Source of the DNA: Epiperipatus broadwayi
Lineage: Eukaryota > Onychophora > Udeonychophora > Euonychophora > Peripatidae
Length of the DNA stretch: 64,000 nt
Direction of reading: 5' to 3'
Assembly: GCA_028023455.1 (NCBI GenBank)
Contig: JAQFVV010012423.1
Span: forward strand, 870,001-934,000
Position 1 is the stretch's first letter, and every line of letters begins with the position of its first letter. A program made the translations under genes and the position numbers. The notes under the pieces are model-generated. The model ran no database searches. It saw only the letters and a list, made by a program, of their open reading frames with translations, and was not told where the DNA came from. Positions 49,481-61,883 of this stretch are shown here, piece by piece.

Positions 49481-52128
49481 TCTACCGGTCAGAATTGTAT
49501 ATTCATTTAACAAGGTTTAGAATCTAAGCAAAAGTACCCTAAATCCACTCACGCCAGAGATACACAGGTCAGGAGCAATCATGAATTCTGCCCTATTTGC
49601 TCTTCTATAAAACTATAACATTATAAACAACACTTCTGATGATAACATAAAATTTTATTCATTCTGGTCCCAGAGACATAGCAGAGAAACATGAGATCTA
49701 TAGGGTAATTAATGTAAATAAATAATATCAAATCTTGGCTCAATCAAATATCTTATGTGAAGGGACAATTTATAAATTTTAAATGAATTGCACATAGCTA
49801 GCACTGCAAAAGAAACATGAATTATAAAATAGTATCCATCCAAAATGAGCAAGAACAGAACAATCCAGAGATAAATATCTATTTGAAAGAATCAATTATA
49901 ACTTCTAAATAATATTAATATTATTATAAAGATTAAATGGGATTCAATGAGTGAGAGTCAGTAAGACACAACACATGAGTAATTATTAAAACATAATAAT
50001 TTAATAAATATAAACAATTTAATTTACATTAGAAAACATAGCACAGATTTAATGCGGTTATTTCTTTGTATATAAGCAACTGATTTAGTATGCTAATATG
50101 ATAGTTAAGAATTTATCGTTTATGAGCATATCTAGGCCTGTACAAATGAGGAATGGGTTAGCTTAAATTAGCTTTACTGTGACAATCCTAAAATATTTGA
50201 CTAATTATAAAATGAGTGGTTTATAAACATCACTGCGCCATGTTTTATAAATAATATGAGAACTACCCATAAAAGAACTCGCAGTGCTAACTATAATGAC
50301 AGCGTTTAAAATGGAGATGTCCATCTTTGGACTGGAAGGCTTTATCACATATATGATTCCGCTTGTATTTATCACAAGGCAATATTCGAAAATATGAGTG
50401 GTAAGGATTCCATGGTACACCCTCTGACGTTTCACATGCAGAGCCTTAATACTCTAATGTTTATCTTGAGATCGGTTATACCAAACCTCATTCCTATACG
50501 AGTTATGTGAAGAAAATCCGGAGTTCGGATGAGTAAATATGATAAAGCAAAATATAATTTTTTAAAATGCTATCATAAGTAAGCAACGCGAATATGGATT
50601 AAATCTTAAATGATTAATGAAATAATTTAAGCTTAAATAAAACAATAATAGCATGCATAATGTCATGATAAAATAATAACCCACTCAGCATCGTACGTAT
50701 AACTTTAATGAATTCAGGATGTTGAATATAGAAGAGGGAAAATATTATTTTTCCTATTTAACAAGCCCAAGTATTCCTAAACGACAATATATTATAATTA
50801 ATTTAACTCTTAATGGCATATAAATAATAAATAGTTATTAAAATATATTAATAATCAAATTTATTTTAAGAAGATAAAATGCATTTAAATATCGATAGTG
50901 ATGACAACAAAAGGTTTATCTTATGCCATAATATAATTTTTAAATCATCCGCCATTACATATATTTCAAATATTTAACCGAGCGAACAGCGTTCAGTAAG
51001 AAATTTTACGTTTAACTATTTAAATATTCCAAAATATCGGAATGATGATTGAAATAATATAAGTTCGCTAGATTAAAACATTAGCATACCAAAACTAATT
51101 TAATAAGATATATATTTAAAATAAGTTTTGCCGCATGAAATAAAATAATTAGAGTGTGAAACTTAAAAAGCTAATGATAGGTTTAAAGTATATAATTCTG
51201 TGCTTAGCGTTTCAAAGAACAAGTTTAAAACTTAAGAGAGAAAATCACAAATTTAATGATAATTAAGTTTATAACCAGTTATCAAATAAATAAAGATTAC
51301 ATTCTGATTATAATTAAGATTTAGGAAAGAAATGAAGTGAGGAGAATTAAGAGTTCATTCTTCGGCAAAACGGATTACCTTTAGAAGTTATGGTGGCCAC
51401 TTATAATAATGTATATGAAGTTTAGCAAGGTACAATATTAATAAAATAATGATAGGCATCTTCCAATATTCTTTACAATTAAACATAACAGTTCTCAAGT
51501 AGCGATGGCATAGCAGAAGGCAGGACAGAGACGATTTAAGATCAGGGAGGCAAATTCCTTTTACTCACAGTCCATTTTGTTTCCACTCTCTACACAAATA
51601 CCAGAGAGAAGAGTGATTTGAACTCCTTCTGTGCGTTCCTAGAACTTCTGCTCCTCCTATACTTGAAATTTGGCAATATTGGAAGATGTAAACAACACGT
51701 TCCAGAAAGCATTATTTAAACGTATTTTTAAAATTGCAAATAACTTTAAAATATGATTTTTGGTTTGACTTGAAATGAGAATGACATTTTTAAATTGTAA
51801 GAATACTTTTTAGAATTTTCTGGCATTGCTTTAGCTTTACATTAATTTTATTTATTTTTATATCTGTAATACATATACACACATACACAATTATCTAAGT
51901 GAAGGGAATTTACAAGTTTGGAAATAAAATACACCTAAGCTAAAATAATAATTTAACTAATTACACATAACCATTTTGAATGAACAGGGTAGAAGTGATA
52001 TGTGTACATGTGTGTGCTTAACATTCCTGGATGACTAAATAAACATAAACAGGTTCAAACCCTACTTTAAAGGTATGTAATGTCATCAGGCAGTGAAGTT
52101 AAATATGTACTACAGATTTACCACTTCA
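49481..52128 (-). repeat. 3' LTR of the giant-LTR element
   Basis: This 2,648-bp repeat is collinear with 57700-60447, with scattered substitutions (a few per cent by eye). It lacks about 100 bp that the other copy has near 58314-58418. Its last base pair in element sense reads GA rather than CA. Confidence 0.92.
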
Positions 52129-52398
52129 CATTCCTTTAATTAGAGGAACAAAAAAAATTGTTAAAAAAAATGATTTTACTTATACCTTTAAAAATTATTC
52201 CAATGGCAAAGAAACACATGGTCGACTAATAATAGCAAACTAGTCTGTCTATTCTCCACTATTATGTTTATATCTCACTTCATGAAATTCTAATCACAAT
52301 ATACTAATTGGGATCTCCCTATTTTCTTAATTCTTTTTGAAAATCAATGGTCTGTTCTGGTGCATTATGCCATCCTATCAATCTCAAAACACTTTTTA

Positions 52399-55300
52399 CT
52401 ATTCTTTTCCCGGATCGGGTGGTATATACAACTTTAATTGGCATGCAACATTATTATACTTAAGAACCTTACGCCATACTTGATCTACACAAATTTTATG
52501 ATGAGGAATATGTCTCTTTCTTACTCTAATTTTTGCTATGTGGGCTAATCTTAATCTAGCATGTTGCTGGTTATATCTTTGATGGATACAAATACTCTTG
52601 TCCAGTAAGGATTTACAAATCTCTGTATCACTATAACTAATATTTCTAAAAATTTTAGGTTTATCTAATATTGGGTTTGTAATCATCTCCATCTCAAAAA
52701 CATTATTACTACCACTAAAGATGATATTCTTATTGTTTGCAGAATCAATATGTTCAGCATTAAATAAATTCATTTCATGAATCTTTACATATTCATACTT
52801 TTCAATAGTAAAAATAAATGTACAAGCATTTTCTTTCTTTATAGCAGTTTTGATAGATTTATTAACAGGAATTCGAAAGTTTTCTTTATCATGAATAATC
52901 TTAGTTTTGATTGCCTTATTAACAGGAATCTGTCCTATAGAAACTTCATCAATACACTCTGCTATTTTCATATCAATATCTTGGACTTTGGAAAAATAAC
53001 CAGATTCTTTTTTATTGATCAAAGAATGACTATCAAATTTCTTTTCAAAATTATTAGTAACTATAACATCCATCTCTTTAGTGTTTAGTAAAATCAATTT
53101 TGAATCCACAGAGAATGAATTGTTAACATAATTTTCTGTTTTCATTGTAGATGCTACATCCCAATTAGAATTTATATTCCCAGAATGGAGTTCACTAATA
53201 TTTGAAATTAGATTTTTCTCAATCTTTCCATAATGACAATTCACTTCAATTTGCTTTTCAATTATATCGCCCAAACCAAGAAAATTTATTTCTATATTAC
53301 TTCTATTTACTTCATCTAGAGAATCCACTTCAATGATATTTCCACTATCATGCACCAAATAGTTCAAATCCATCTGCATCTCTTTAGCATCAATTACATT
53401 AGGCAAACAAGTAGTTATTTCCATATAATCTTTACTTAAAGAATCACTAAAATTCATCTTGTTCTGAGAATCCATTTCAGTAATATTCACAATTGAATCC
53501 TTTTCATGATTATGAGTAATATAATTTAATTTAGCTTGATCACCAATTTTATTAGACAAGCAAGAATCAAATTCCATATCATATCTGACTGGAGCTAATT
53601 TATAAAAATCACTAGTTTTCTCAGATATCATTTGACAATGTTGAATATTAACAATGTTTGGAGGAACCTTGTCATTTTCTTTATCAGAGATGATAGTTTC
53701 TTGCAGATATTTCTTGCCAGTTTTAACATTATTTACACCAGTTGTCATTTCCATATCATTAGTTATTGAAATATTTATGTTCTTATCAACTTTGATAAAA
53801 CCATTTAAATAAGTTGCCATTTTTACATAATCTGTTATGGTATTTAACTTATTACACCTTCCTTTCTTAAAATTCTCAGCAGTAAAAGTAAAATAATCAT
53901 TTGGCATGAGTTTTCTTTTTCTATAACTTAAACATTGCTTTTCAGAAAATGTTTGTTTTGATAAACAGTCATGTGTTTCTTCAAACATTATATTTTTATT
54001 TGAAAACTTTTTATTAAGACTTTCAGAAGCTTTTGAAGCACATTCAGATAAAAAGATACCCGGTTCAATTTTATCTGTTAAAAGAGAATCACTTTTGTGA
54101 AAAGGTAGCTCTTCATTTCTGTTATCTAATGCTTGAACTTTACAATTACTTTTATCAAACTTCTTATCAGTCAATACATTTTTACAACATTTATCTAACA
54201 AAGCATTACCTAAATATGGAATATCACTAGAACCATCTTCAAACTTGTTTTCAGCATAAAAAATAATTCTATCACTATCCTTCTTTCCAGAAATTCTATC
54301 ATTAATACAAAATTTAAGCTCATTCTCTTCATTAATTGATAAATCTTTATGCAAATCCATTGCAGAATCTAAACATCTTGTTGACTTATCATTGCTGAAA
54401 GAATTCAAAACAAATGGCTGAATTTGGTTTTCATCAGGTACTGTGTTAGAATCAAATGAAATTTCTTCTTTTTGATAAATCTGACTAACTGTAACAGATT
54501 TATTAATGGAGTTATCAATCAAAGTTTCACAATTTGATTGATTATTTGGATTATAGAGTGGATCTATAAACGTTTCAACATTTTTAGACTGATATTGCAA
54601 TAAAGAATCTCGTTTGACTTCTGTTGGAACATACAATTTACATGATTCCACCCTGTTTGTTTCTTCTGCCTTCAAAAAACAACTAGAATCAAGCTTTTCA
54701 TCAGACAAAAAGGAATCCTGAGTAGAAATATTTTCATCACATAAAGTTATATCTTTGGGTAATGTTTCAACATTAGTAGCATTTCTATTAGTTTCTTTAA
54801 CCATATTTTCCTGATAGTTCAAATTAGTTTCACATTTTTGTGTCATAAGAGAATCCAGACCTTTCATATTTAAATCATTATTTTCAGAATCTTTAAAATC
54901 CATTTGTATCTTTGTCTGAATTTCTTGAAACATGTCCTTAACCTCATTTTTAGACATTTCACACTCATATTTAGCCTTATTATCTGGCTCATAAAAATGA
55001 TCACTAATTTCTCCTTGGACTACTTGGAAATCTTCTAACTGATCCTCATGCTTTATCATGTTCTGTTGTGGATATTCTATTTTCATCTTTCTGACAGCAA
55101 GTGATCCTTTTACATGATTTTGCTCCCTCCATTCTTCCATCTTCTGACATTTTTCAGCTTGTTCTTTTAATAGAGCCTGTATACTCTTCCGGGATTCTTC
55201 AATTTCTTTGTCCATCCGTTCTTCCATCTTCCATTGTCTTTCATCTTCTTTTTTAAATAGATCTTGTATCATCTTCTGGAATTCTTCAGCTTCTTTCTTC

Positions 55301-55737
55301 CATTCTTCAGCTTGTTTTTTCCATTCTTCAGCTTCTTTCTTCCGAAATTCTTCAGCTTCTTTCTTTCATTCAACTTCTTTCTTCCATTCTTCAGCTTGTT
55401 TCTTCCATTCTTCAGCTTCTTTCTTCCGGAATTTTTCCGCTTCTTTCTTTCATTCAACTTCTTTCTTCCGTTCTTCACCATATTTCTTTATTAGATCTTG
55501 CATCATTATAAATAACTGGTTATTGTCAATGACCTCTGGTCTCTTATTTATATCTCCCAATAAAAGCTCTGGCTCCTTGAAAGTAATTTCCGGGCTTAGA
55601 ACCTCCATTGAATTGGCATCCCCTAAAAAATCTTGTTCCAACTCCCCATTACTGCTTCCATTCTCATCTTCTAATTTGTTAATCTCTTCTGTATCTTCAT
55701 ATCCGTATTCTTCACTACTTATTTCATATTGTTTCAT
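52399..55737 (-). pseudogene. Large unidentified ORF of the giant-LTR element, interrupted by two UGA codons
   Basis: From the ATG at 55735-55737 one frame runs 1,112 codons to 52399, broken only by UGA at 55450-55452 and 55366-55368. The N-terminal part (95 codons) is acidic (EISSEEYGYEDTEEINKLED). Next comes a coiled-coil stretch of K/E/A heptad-like repeats (KKEAEEWKKQAEEW). A 957-codon stretch then starts at ATG 55270-55272 and is acidic and Asn/Ser-rich, with degenerate internal repeats of about 52 residues. The last 60 residues are basic (RLRLAHIAKIRVRKRHIPHH). No zinc knuckle, protease or RT motif is visible. It could be a Gag-like or a captured protein; the function is unknown. Confidence 0.75.
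55280..55480 (-). repeat. Coding tandem repeat (K/E/A coiled coil) with repeated UGA
   Basis: Units built from AAGAAAGAAGCTGAAGAATGG repeat in frame in minus sense, in blocks ending TGG, caa/gct and TTC or TTT. The two UGA codons sit 84 bp (28 codons) apart at equivalent positions, where neighbouring units have TGG (Trp). A glutamate/lysine-rich helix is predicted from the pattern. Confidence 0.85.
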
Positions 55738-57699
55738 TTTACTGATATCGCTAACTCTATGACTTATTATTATTTGCTATAGGTTATTCGCCTATCCCTT
55801 TTCCCCAATCGCCTCTATACTACCATACCTTCTACTTTCTTCCTGCCCTGCCTAACTTATATGATGCCCAATCACTTCATTACTTATGCTTACTCTTCTC
55901 ACTACTTGAATCTGCCTATATCATTTAAGCTATATATTATACTTGAATCTGCCTATATCATTTAAGCTATATATTATAAAATTATTAACTATTAATTCTA
56001 TAACAAAATATATTTAAAAATTACCATGCCTTTACTTCTTTTGCCACTTTCCATCTGTTCTCTTTGCACCTGGAATTGACTAAAAATCTTTATTAGTAAA
56101 TTGATAATACAAAGTATAACAGAAAGCCAAAGCAAAGTATGATTTTCTCTCTTTTAAATATTTGCTTGCGTTTGAATCTCACTCAATGTAAGTTATGTTA
56201 ACACATGAACTTACCAGTTGGCAAAATTTATAATTGTATAAATACAAGGCGCCATGCCAACACGGCAAGATTAATAACTTATTACATAATATTTAGGTTA
56301 TTCATGCTCACAGAAATGGATACCAAAATTTTCTTTTGCAATGATCAAATAATTCACAACTATTATACTACATAAATATATATTTTATTTTCAATGCTGT
56401 TTTGAAATCAGCAAGATATATCCTTATATTTATCTCTTTGCAATAATCTGCAACAGCTATAAAATTTATTTCACATAAATAAACCTTATGTATACATAAA
56501 ATAGTGTTTAAGGTGATTTTATGTTATAATCTAGCAAATAAAGCTAAGAAAATATGACAATATGCAAGTTATAAAAAATGGATTGACATCATTTAGACTA
56601 AAACAATTAATTTCATGAATAGTTATTATTTACTATAAACCAACAATGCGTGACTAACCTAAGTTTGAATATAGGAATTTAACTCAATTATCTATCATTT
56701 CCAAGGAGCATGAGGCTATCATAAAATGTCAAAATTAATATTCTTCCCAGTAATTTATATCTATCGATATCAACTTTCACTTTTGCTTGCATAAGATTAT
56801 GTAAACCATTAAAGCATTTTGCCAACTACATCTGGCTGCTTGGTGTTACATAAAAGGTTTTCACCTGCTTCGAGGTTACTCTAATAATAAGAAACGAACA
56901 TTTAAAATATCAACTAGCAAGCAACTTTTCTTTTGCTAGCATGAGAACATGTAAACCATTTAAGCATTTTGCCAATTACATTTGGCTGCTTGGTATTACA
57001 TAAAAGGTCTTCACCTGCTTTGAAGTTACTCAAAATCAATGTCATTGAAGCGTAATGTCTACTACATTGGACCGCTTGACATAGAATTCTATTTGAAGGT
57101 CTTCACCTGCTTTGAGGCTATTAATAATAGGAAACGAACATTTTAAATACTTGCTAGCAAGCAATGCTTTTATATTAAAGTTTTTAACATAATATCGATA
57201 TTGGATACTTCTAAATATCAAAACTGAGATATACACCACTTAATTTTGACAAAAAAAAATTATTTCTTTCATCCATTCTACCCTTTGCTCCAATCTACTC
57301 TTACTACCTTTCTAACACTTTAATTTTTTTTGTCCTTATTGTCACGAACACATATTAACAAATGTATAATATATATACATTGAGATAGTACAAGCTACAC
57401 ATAATTAATTTATATATCTATTAACTATCTTATTACTTTTTAAATAATTATTTTGACTAACAATACTGTTTTACTCACATAGATTATAGCATTTAACCAA
57501 CAAAATTAATTACTGAGCCTACATTTAGATAATCTTGGAGACATTAAAATATAAGCCACCAAAACATAAGCACATACAAGGTATGGTATTTAATTAATAT
57601 AGACCCCAATGATTGAGCCAACAACAAGATAAGCAGTCTACGGGGTGTGAGATTTAATTAATCGAGGTTGGGCACCAAGCCAAGAAAGAAAAAAAATCC
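55738..57699 (-). other. 5' leader of the giant-LTR element
   Basis: About 2 kb without a supported ORF between the PBS and the large ORF. It contains a perfect 37-bp tandem duplication (55904-55977) and a diverged repeat of 150-bp period (GTAAACCATT at 56801 and 56951; the CTTCACCTGCTT block recurs near 56858, 57008 and 57099). It also has copies of the GAAACGAACATTT block. Confidence 0.7.
57661..57677 (-). other. Primer binding site, tRNA-Lys-like (giant-LTR element)
   Basis: In minus sense TGGTGCCCAAC starts 22 bases inside the 5' LTR. It differs at one base from the complement of the common animal lysine tRNA 3' end and CCA over 11 bases; the match is weaker beyond. The TGG start and location support LTR-element replication. 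Confidence 0.7.
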
Positions 57700-60447
57700 T
57701 GTACCGGTCAGAATTGTATGTTCATTTAATAAGGTTTAGAATCTAAGCAAAAGTACCCTAAATCCATTCATGCCCGAGATACACAGGTCAGGAGAAATCA
57801 TGAATTCTGCCCTATTTGCTCTTCTCTAAAACTATAACATTATAAACAACACTTCTGATGATAACATGAAATTTTATTCATTCTGGTCCCAGAGACACAG
57901 CAGAGAAACATAAGATCTATAAGGTAATTAATGTAAATAAATAATATCAAATCTTGGCTCAATCAAATATCTTATGTGAAGGGACAATTTATAAATTTTA
58001 AATGAATTGCACACAGCTAGCATTGCAAAAGAAACATGGTTTATAAAATAGTATCCATCCAAAATGAGCAAGAACAGAACAATCCAGAGATAAATATCTA
58101 TTTGAAATAATCAATTATAACTTCTAAATAATATTAATATTATAAAGACTAAATGGGATTCAATGAGTGAGAGTCAGTAAGACACAATGCATGAGTAATT
58201 ATTAAAACATAATAATTTAATAAATATAAACAATTTAATTTACATTAGAAAACATATCACAGATTTAATGCGGTTATTTCTTTGCATATAAGCACCTGAT
58301 TTAGTATGCTAATGAGTTATAGTATAATAATAAATTAATGTTATCAATGCGATGATCATTATTTTAAGTAATGATAAGGACGTTTACAAATTCATCTCTA
58401 AAGAGAGGTTTACTCTTGATATGATAGTTAAGAATTTATCGTTTATGAGCATATCTGGGCCTGTACAAATGAGGAATGGGTTAGCTTAAATTAGCTTTAC
58501 CGTGACAATCCTAAAATATTCGACTAATTATAAAATGAGTGGTTTATAAACATCTCTGCGCCACGTTTTATAAATAATATGAGAACTACCCATAAAAGAA
58601 CTTGCAGTGCTAACTATAATGACAGTGTTTAAAATGGAGAAGATGTCCATCTTTGGACTGGAAGGCTTTATCACATATATGATTCCGCTTGTATTTATCA
58701 CATGGCGATATTCGACAATATGAGTGGTAAGGATTCCATGGTACGTCCTCTGACATTTCACATGCAGAGCCTTAATACTCTAATGTTTATCTTGAGATTG
58801 GTTATACCAAACCTCATTCCTATACGAGTTACGTGAAGAAAATCCGGAGTTCGGATGAGTAAATATGATAAAGCAAAATATAATTTTTTAAAATGCTATC
58901 AATGCGAATATGGCTTAAGTCTTAAATGACTAATGAAATAATTTAAGCTTAAATAAAGCAATAATAGCATGTGTAACGCCATGATAAAATAATAACCCAC
59001 TCAGCGTCGTATGTATAACTTTAATAAATTTAGGATGTCGAATATAGAAGAGGGAAAATATTATTTTTCCTATTTAACAAGCCCAAGTATTCCTAAACGA
59101 TAATATATTATAATTAATTTAACTTTTAATGGCGTATAAATAATAAATAGTTATTAAAATATATTAATAATCAAATTTATTTTAAGAAGATAAAATGCAT
59201 TTAAATATCGATAGTGACGACAACAAAAGGTTTATCTTATGCCATAATATAATTTTTAAACCATCCGCCATTACATATATTTCAAATATTTAACCGAGCG
59301 AACAGCGTTCAGTAAGAAATTTTATGTTTAACTATTTAAATATTCCAAAATATCGGAATGATGATTGAAATAATATAAGTTCGCTAAATTAAAACATTAG
59401 CATACCAAAACTAATTTAATAAGATATATATTTAAAATAAGTTTTGCTGCATGAAATAAAATAAGTAGAGTGTGAAACTTAAAAAGCTAATGATAAATTT
59501 AAAGTACATAATTCTGCGCTTAGCCTTTCAAAGAACAAGTTTAAAACTTAAGAGAGAAAATCACAAATTTAATGATAATTAAGTTTATAACCAGTTATCA
59601 AATAAATAAAGATTACATTCTGATTACAATTAAGATTTAGGAAAGAAATGAAGTCAGGAGAATTAAGAGTTCATTCTTCGGTAAAACAGATTACCTTTAG
59701 AAGTTATGGTGGCCACTTATAATAACGTATACGAAGTTTAGCAAGGTACAATATTAATAAAATAATGGTAGGCATCTTCCAATATTCTTTACAATTAAAC
59801 ATAACAGTTGTCAAGTAGTGATGGCATAGCAGAAGGCAGGACAGAGACGATTTAAGATCAGGGAGGCAAATTCCTTTTACTCACAGTCCATTTTATTTCC
59901 ACTCTCTACACAAATACTAGAGAGAAGAGTGATTTGAACTCCTTCTGTGTGTTCCTAGAACTTCTGCTCCTCCTATACTTGAAATTTGGCAATATTGGAA
60001 GATGTAAACAATACATTCCAGAAAGCATTATTTAAATGTATTTTTAAAATTGCAAATAACTTTAAAATATGATTTTTGGTTTGACTTGAAATGAGAATGA
60101 CATTTTTAAATTGTAATAATACTTTTTAGAATTTTCTGGCATTGCTTTAGCTTTACATTAATTTTATTTATTTTTATATCTGTAATACATATACACACAT
60201 ACAAAAATTTTCTAAGTGAAGGGAATTTACAAGTTTGGAAATAAAATACACCTAAGCTAAAATAATAATTTAACTAGTTACACATAACCATTTTGAATAA
60301 ACAGGGTAGAAGTGATATGTGTACATGTGTGTGCTTAACATTCCTGGATGACCAAATAAACATATAAACAGGTTCAAACCCTACTTTAAAGGTATGTAAT
60401 ATCATCAGGCAGTGAAGTTAAATATGTACTACAGATTTACCACTTCA
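57700..60447 (-). repeat. 5' LTR of the giant-LTR element
   Basis: A 2,748-bp copy with a TG start and CA end in minus sense. It carries about 100 bp near 58314-58418 not present in the other LTR. A 77-codon frame (58528-58761) has a 76-codon counterpart in the other LTR, but most differences between them change the amino acid. Confidence 0.92.
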
Positions 60448-60451
60448 GTAT
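60448..60451. repeat. Target-site duplication GTAT (right) of giant-LTR element
   Basis: Matches 49477-49480 and abuts the right LTR. Confidence 0.7.
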
Positions 60452-61259
60452 AAATATCATTTCTCCTTCATAGCATTAAAAATATATATATACTTTAGTA
60501 ATATTTTTGCAAATAATATGTTTTCATGAATATTAGTAAAGAAATCCAAAACTTGTGTGTGTGTGTGTGTTTGCTTTATATTTTTTAGAAATTAGTAAAA
60601 ATATAATTATTTATACACAATTTGACTATAGCTCAAAATTTTTAAATACAGCTGCTAATAATTTTAAACTTTCCACTGACTTGGATTACTATCTAGACGA
60701 ACTGAAAAAGATCCCAAATATTGTTTAGAAAATATTCAGCTATCTAAAAAATATCTCAAAGTTTCACTTGATTTTAAACTTATAATAGTGGTATAATCAC
60801 TTTAGCATGAAATTATATATACTTATTAAAAACTTATTTTTCATAAACTTATCAGAATAAATAATTTTAAATATTTAATATAAAATATTTAATATCATAA
60901 AAAAGTTATATAATTATAATTCTATAGTTTTATTCACAATTCTATTTAAAGTAAGACTTATTAAATCTCTAAATATACTATGCAGTTATAAATCCAATTA
61001 AACATTTTAATTTTCCACTAGAATTATTTTTTTCTAAAACTTAATGATCTGTCACTTTAGTTTAAGCATTATTTCTTATTAACTTTTAAAATTAAAGGTT
61101 TTTTAAATCCTTCATTTAATTTTTTAATCAAGCTCTATATTTGAGTTTCATAAAAAGTCTGTTTTACTTTAGTTTTTTAATAGAGTATTAGAGAATGATA
61201 CTATAACTACATGCTTATGTTTTTATGCATAGACATTGCTTGATATAGAAAATTACTAA
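60452..61259. other. AT-rich DNA with a short (TG)n
   Basis: A (TG)n run of about eight units lies near 60556-60571. No gene or repeat family was recognised. Confidence 0.55.
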
Positions 61260-61396
61260 TAAAATAGAAAGTTTATAAACAAAGCAAAGCAAAACTCCAT
61301 ATAGTAGTGCCACCTGTGCTAAACAGAGTAATCAATGGATGCCAGAAGGCTTGTGCATAAAATACCTATCCAATGCCTACTCATCCAATATCTCCA

Positions 61397-61426
61397 GACT
61401 AGTTTTTGACTTGTGGCCTTTATCAG
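61397..61426 (-). ncRNA. Decayed hammerhead-like motif, family E unit 1
   Basis: Minus sense: CTGATAA, GGCC-ACAA-GTC (partly pairing), CAAAAAC, then TAGTC. G8 and G12 of the core are A, so it should be inactive. Confidence 0.35.
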
Positions 61427-61853
61427 TGAGGAGCTTTGGATCTGAGAGCACTGCATCTAGATCTTACGATCTAATGCAACCCTCTAGCAACCACCTTTTA
61501 TCTCTACTTAACTACAAAACTATGAGCATGAAATTGAAAACACAAAAAATATTTTCAATCTAAGCTCAATAGCTTATATAGTCATATGGGTCTGAACTCA
61601 GTTCAGCACCCATACATTTTGGTGTCTTTGGCTCTTTAACAACCATAGCCACCACTACCCTATTAGGCAGGATTGGTGTTAAACCAGCAAGCATCACATG
61701 ATCACATCTCCAATCTAGCACATAATTGTTTATAAACAAAGCAAAGCAAAACTCCATATAGTAGTGCCACCTGTGCTAAACAGAGTAATCAATGGATGCC
61801 AGAAGGCTTGTGCATAAAATCCCTATCCAATGCCTGCTCATCCAATATCTCCA

Positions 61854-61883
61854 GACTAGTTTCTGGCTTGTGGGCTTCGTCAG
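61854..61883 (-). ncRNA. Hammerhead-like motif, family E unit 2
   Basis: Minus sense: core CTGACGA, GAAAC, stem III AC-TA-GT, cleavage C, then TGGAG, which can pair with CTCC upstream of the core. Stem II (AGCCCACAAGCCA) is poorly paired here, whereas unit 1 keeps GGCC at that place. Confidence 0.45.

Larger units (their letters stand above)
49481..60447 (-). mobile_element. Giant-LTR, pol-less retrotransposon with one large ORF
   Basis: Two long direct repeats (49481-52128, 2,648 bp; 57700-60447, 2,748 bp) flank 5,571 bp of internal DNA. In minus sense the LTR starts TGAAGTGGTAAATC and ends ACCGGTACA (5' copy) or ACCGGTAGA (3' copy). GTAT duplications lie at both outer ends and a tRNA-Lys-like PBS lies 22 bases inside the 5' LTR. 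The interior holds a single ORF and no protease, RT, RNase H or integrase, so it would depend on another element's enzymes. It is comparable to LARD or TR-GAG elements of plants, but I know of no named animal match. Confidence 0.85.

Noticed and set aside
50205-50435. A 76-codon frame in the left giant LTR with a 77-codon counterpart at 58528-58761
   Set aside because: The length difference is in frame, but most substitutions between the two copies change the amino acid, so there is no sign of protein-level selection.
55208-55762. A 184-codon plus-strand frame rich in Ser and Phe
   Set aside because: It is the antisense shadow of the K/E/A repeat of the minus-strand ORF.
49481-60447. Direct repeats considered as a plain segmental duplication
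   Set aside because: The terminal TG/CA-type ends, flanking GTAT duplication and a PBS next to the 5' repeat fit LTR-element insertion better.
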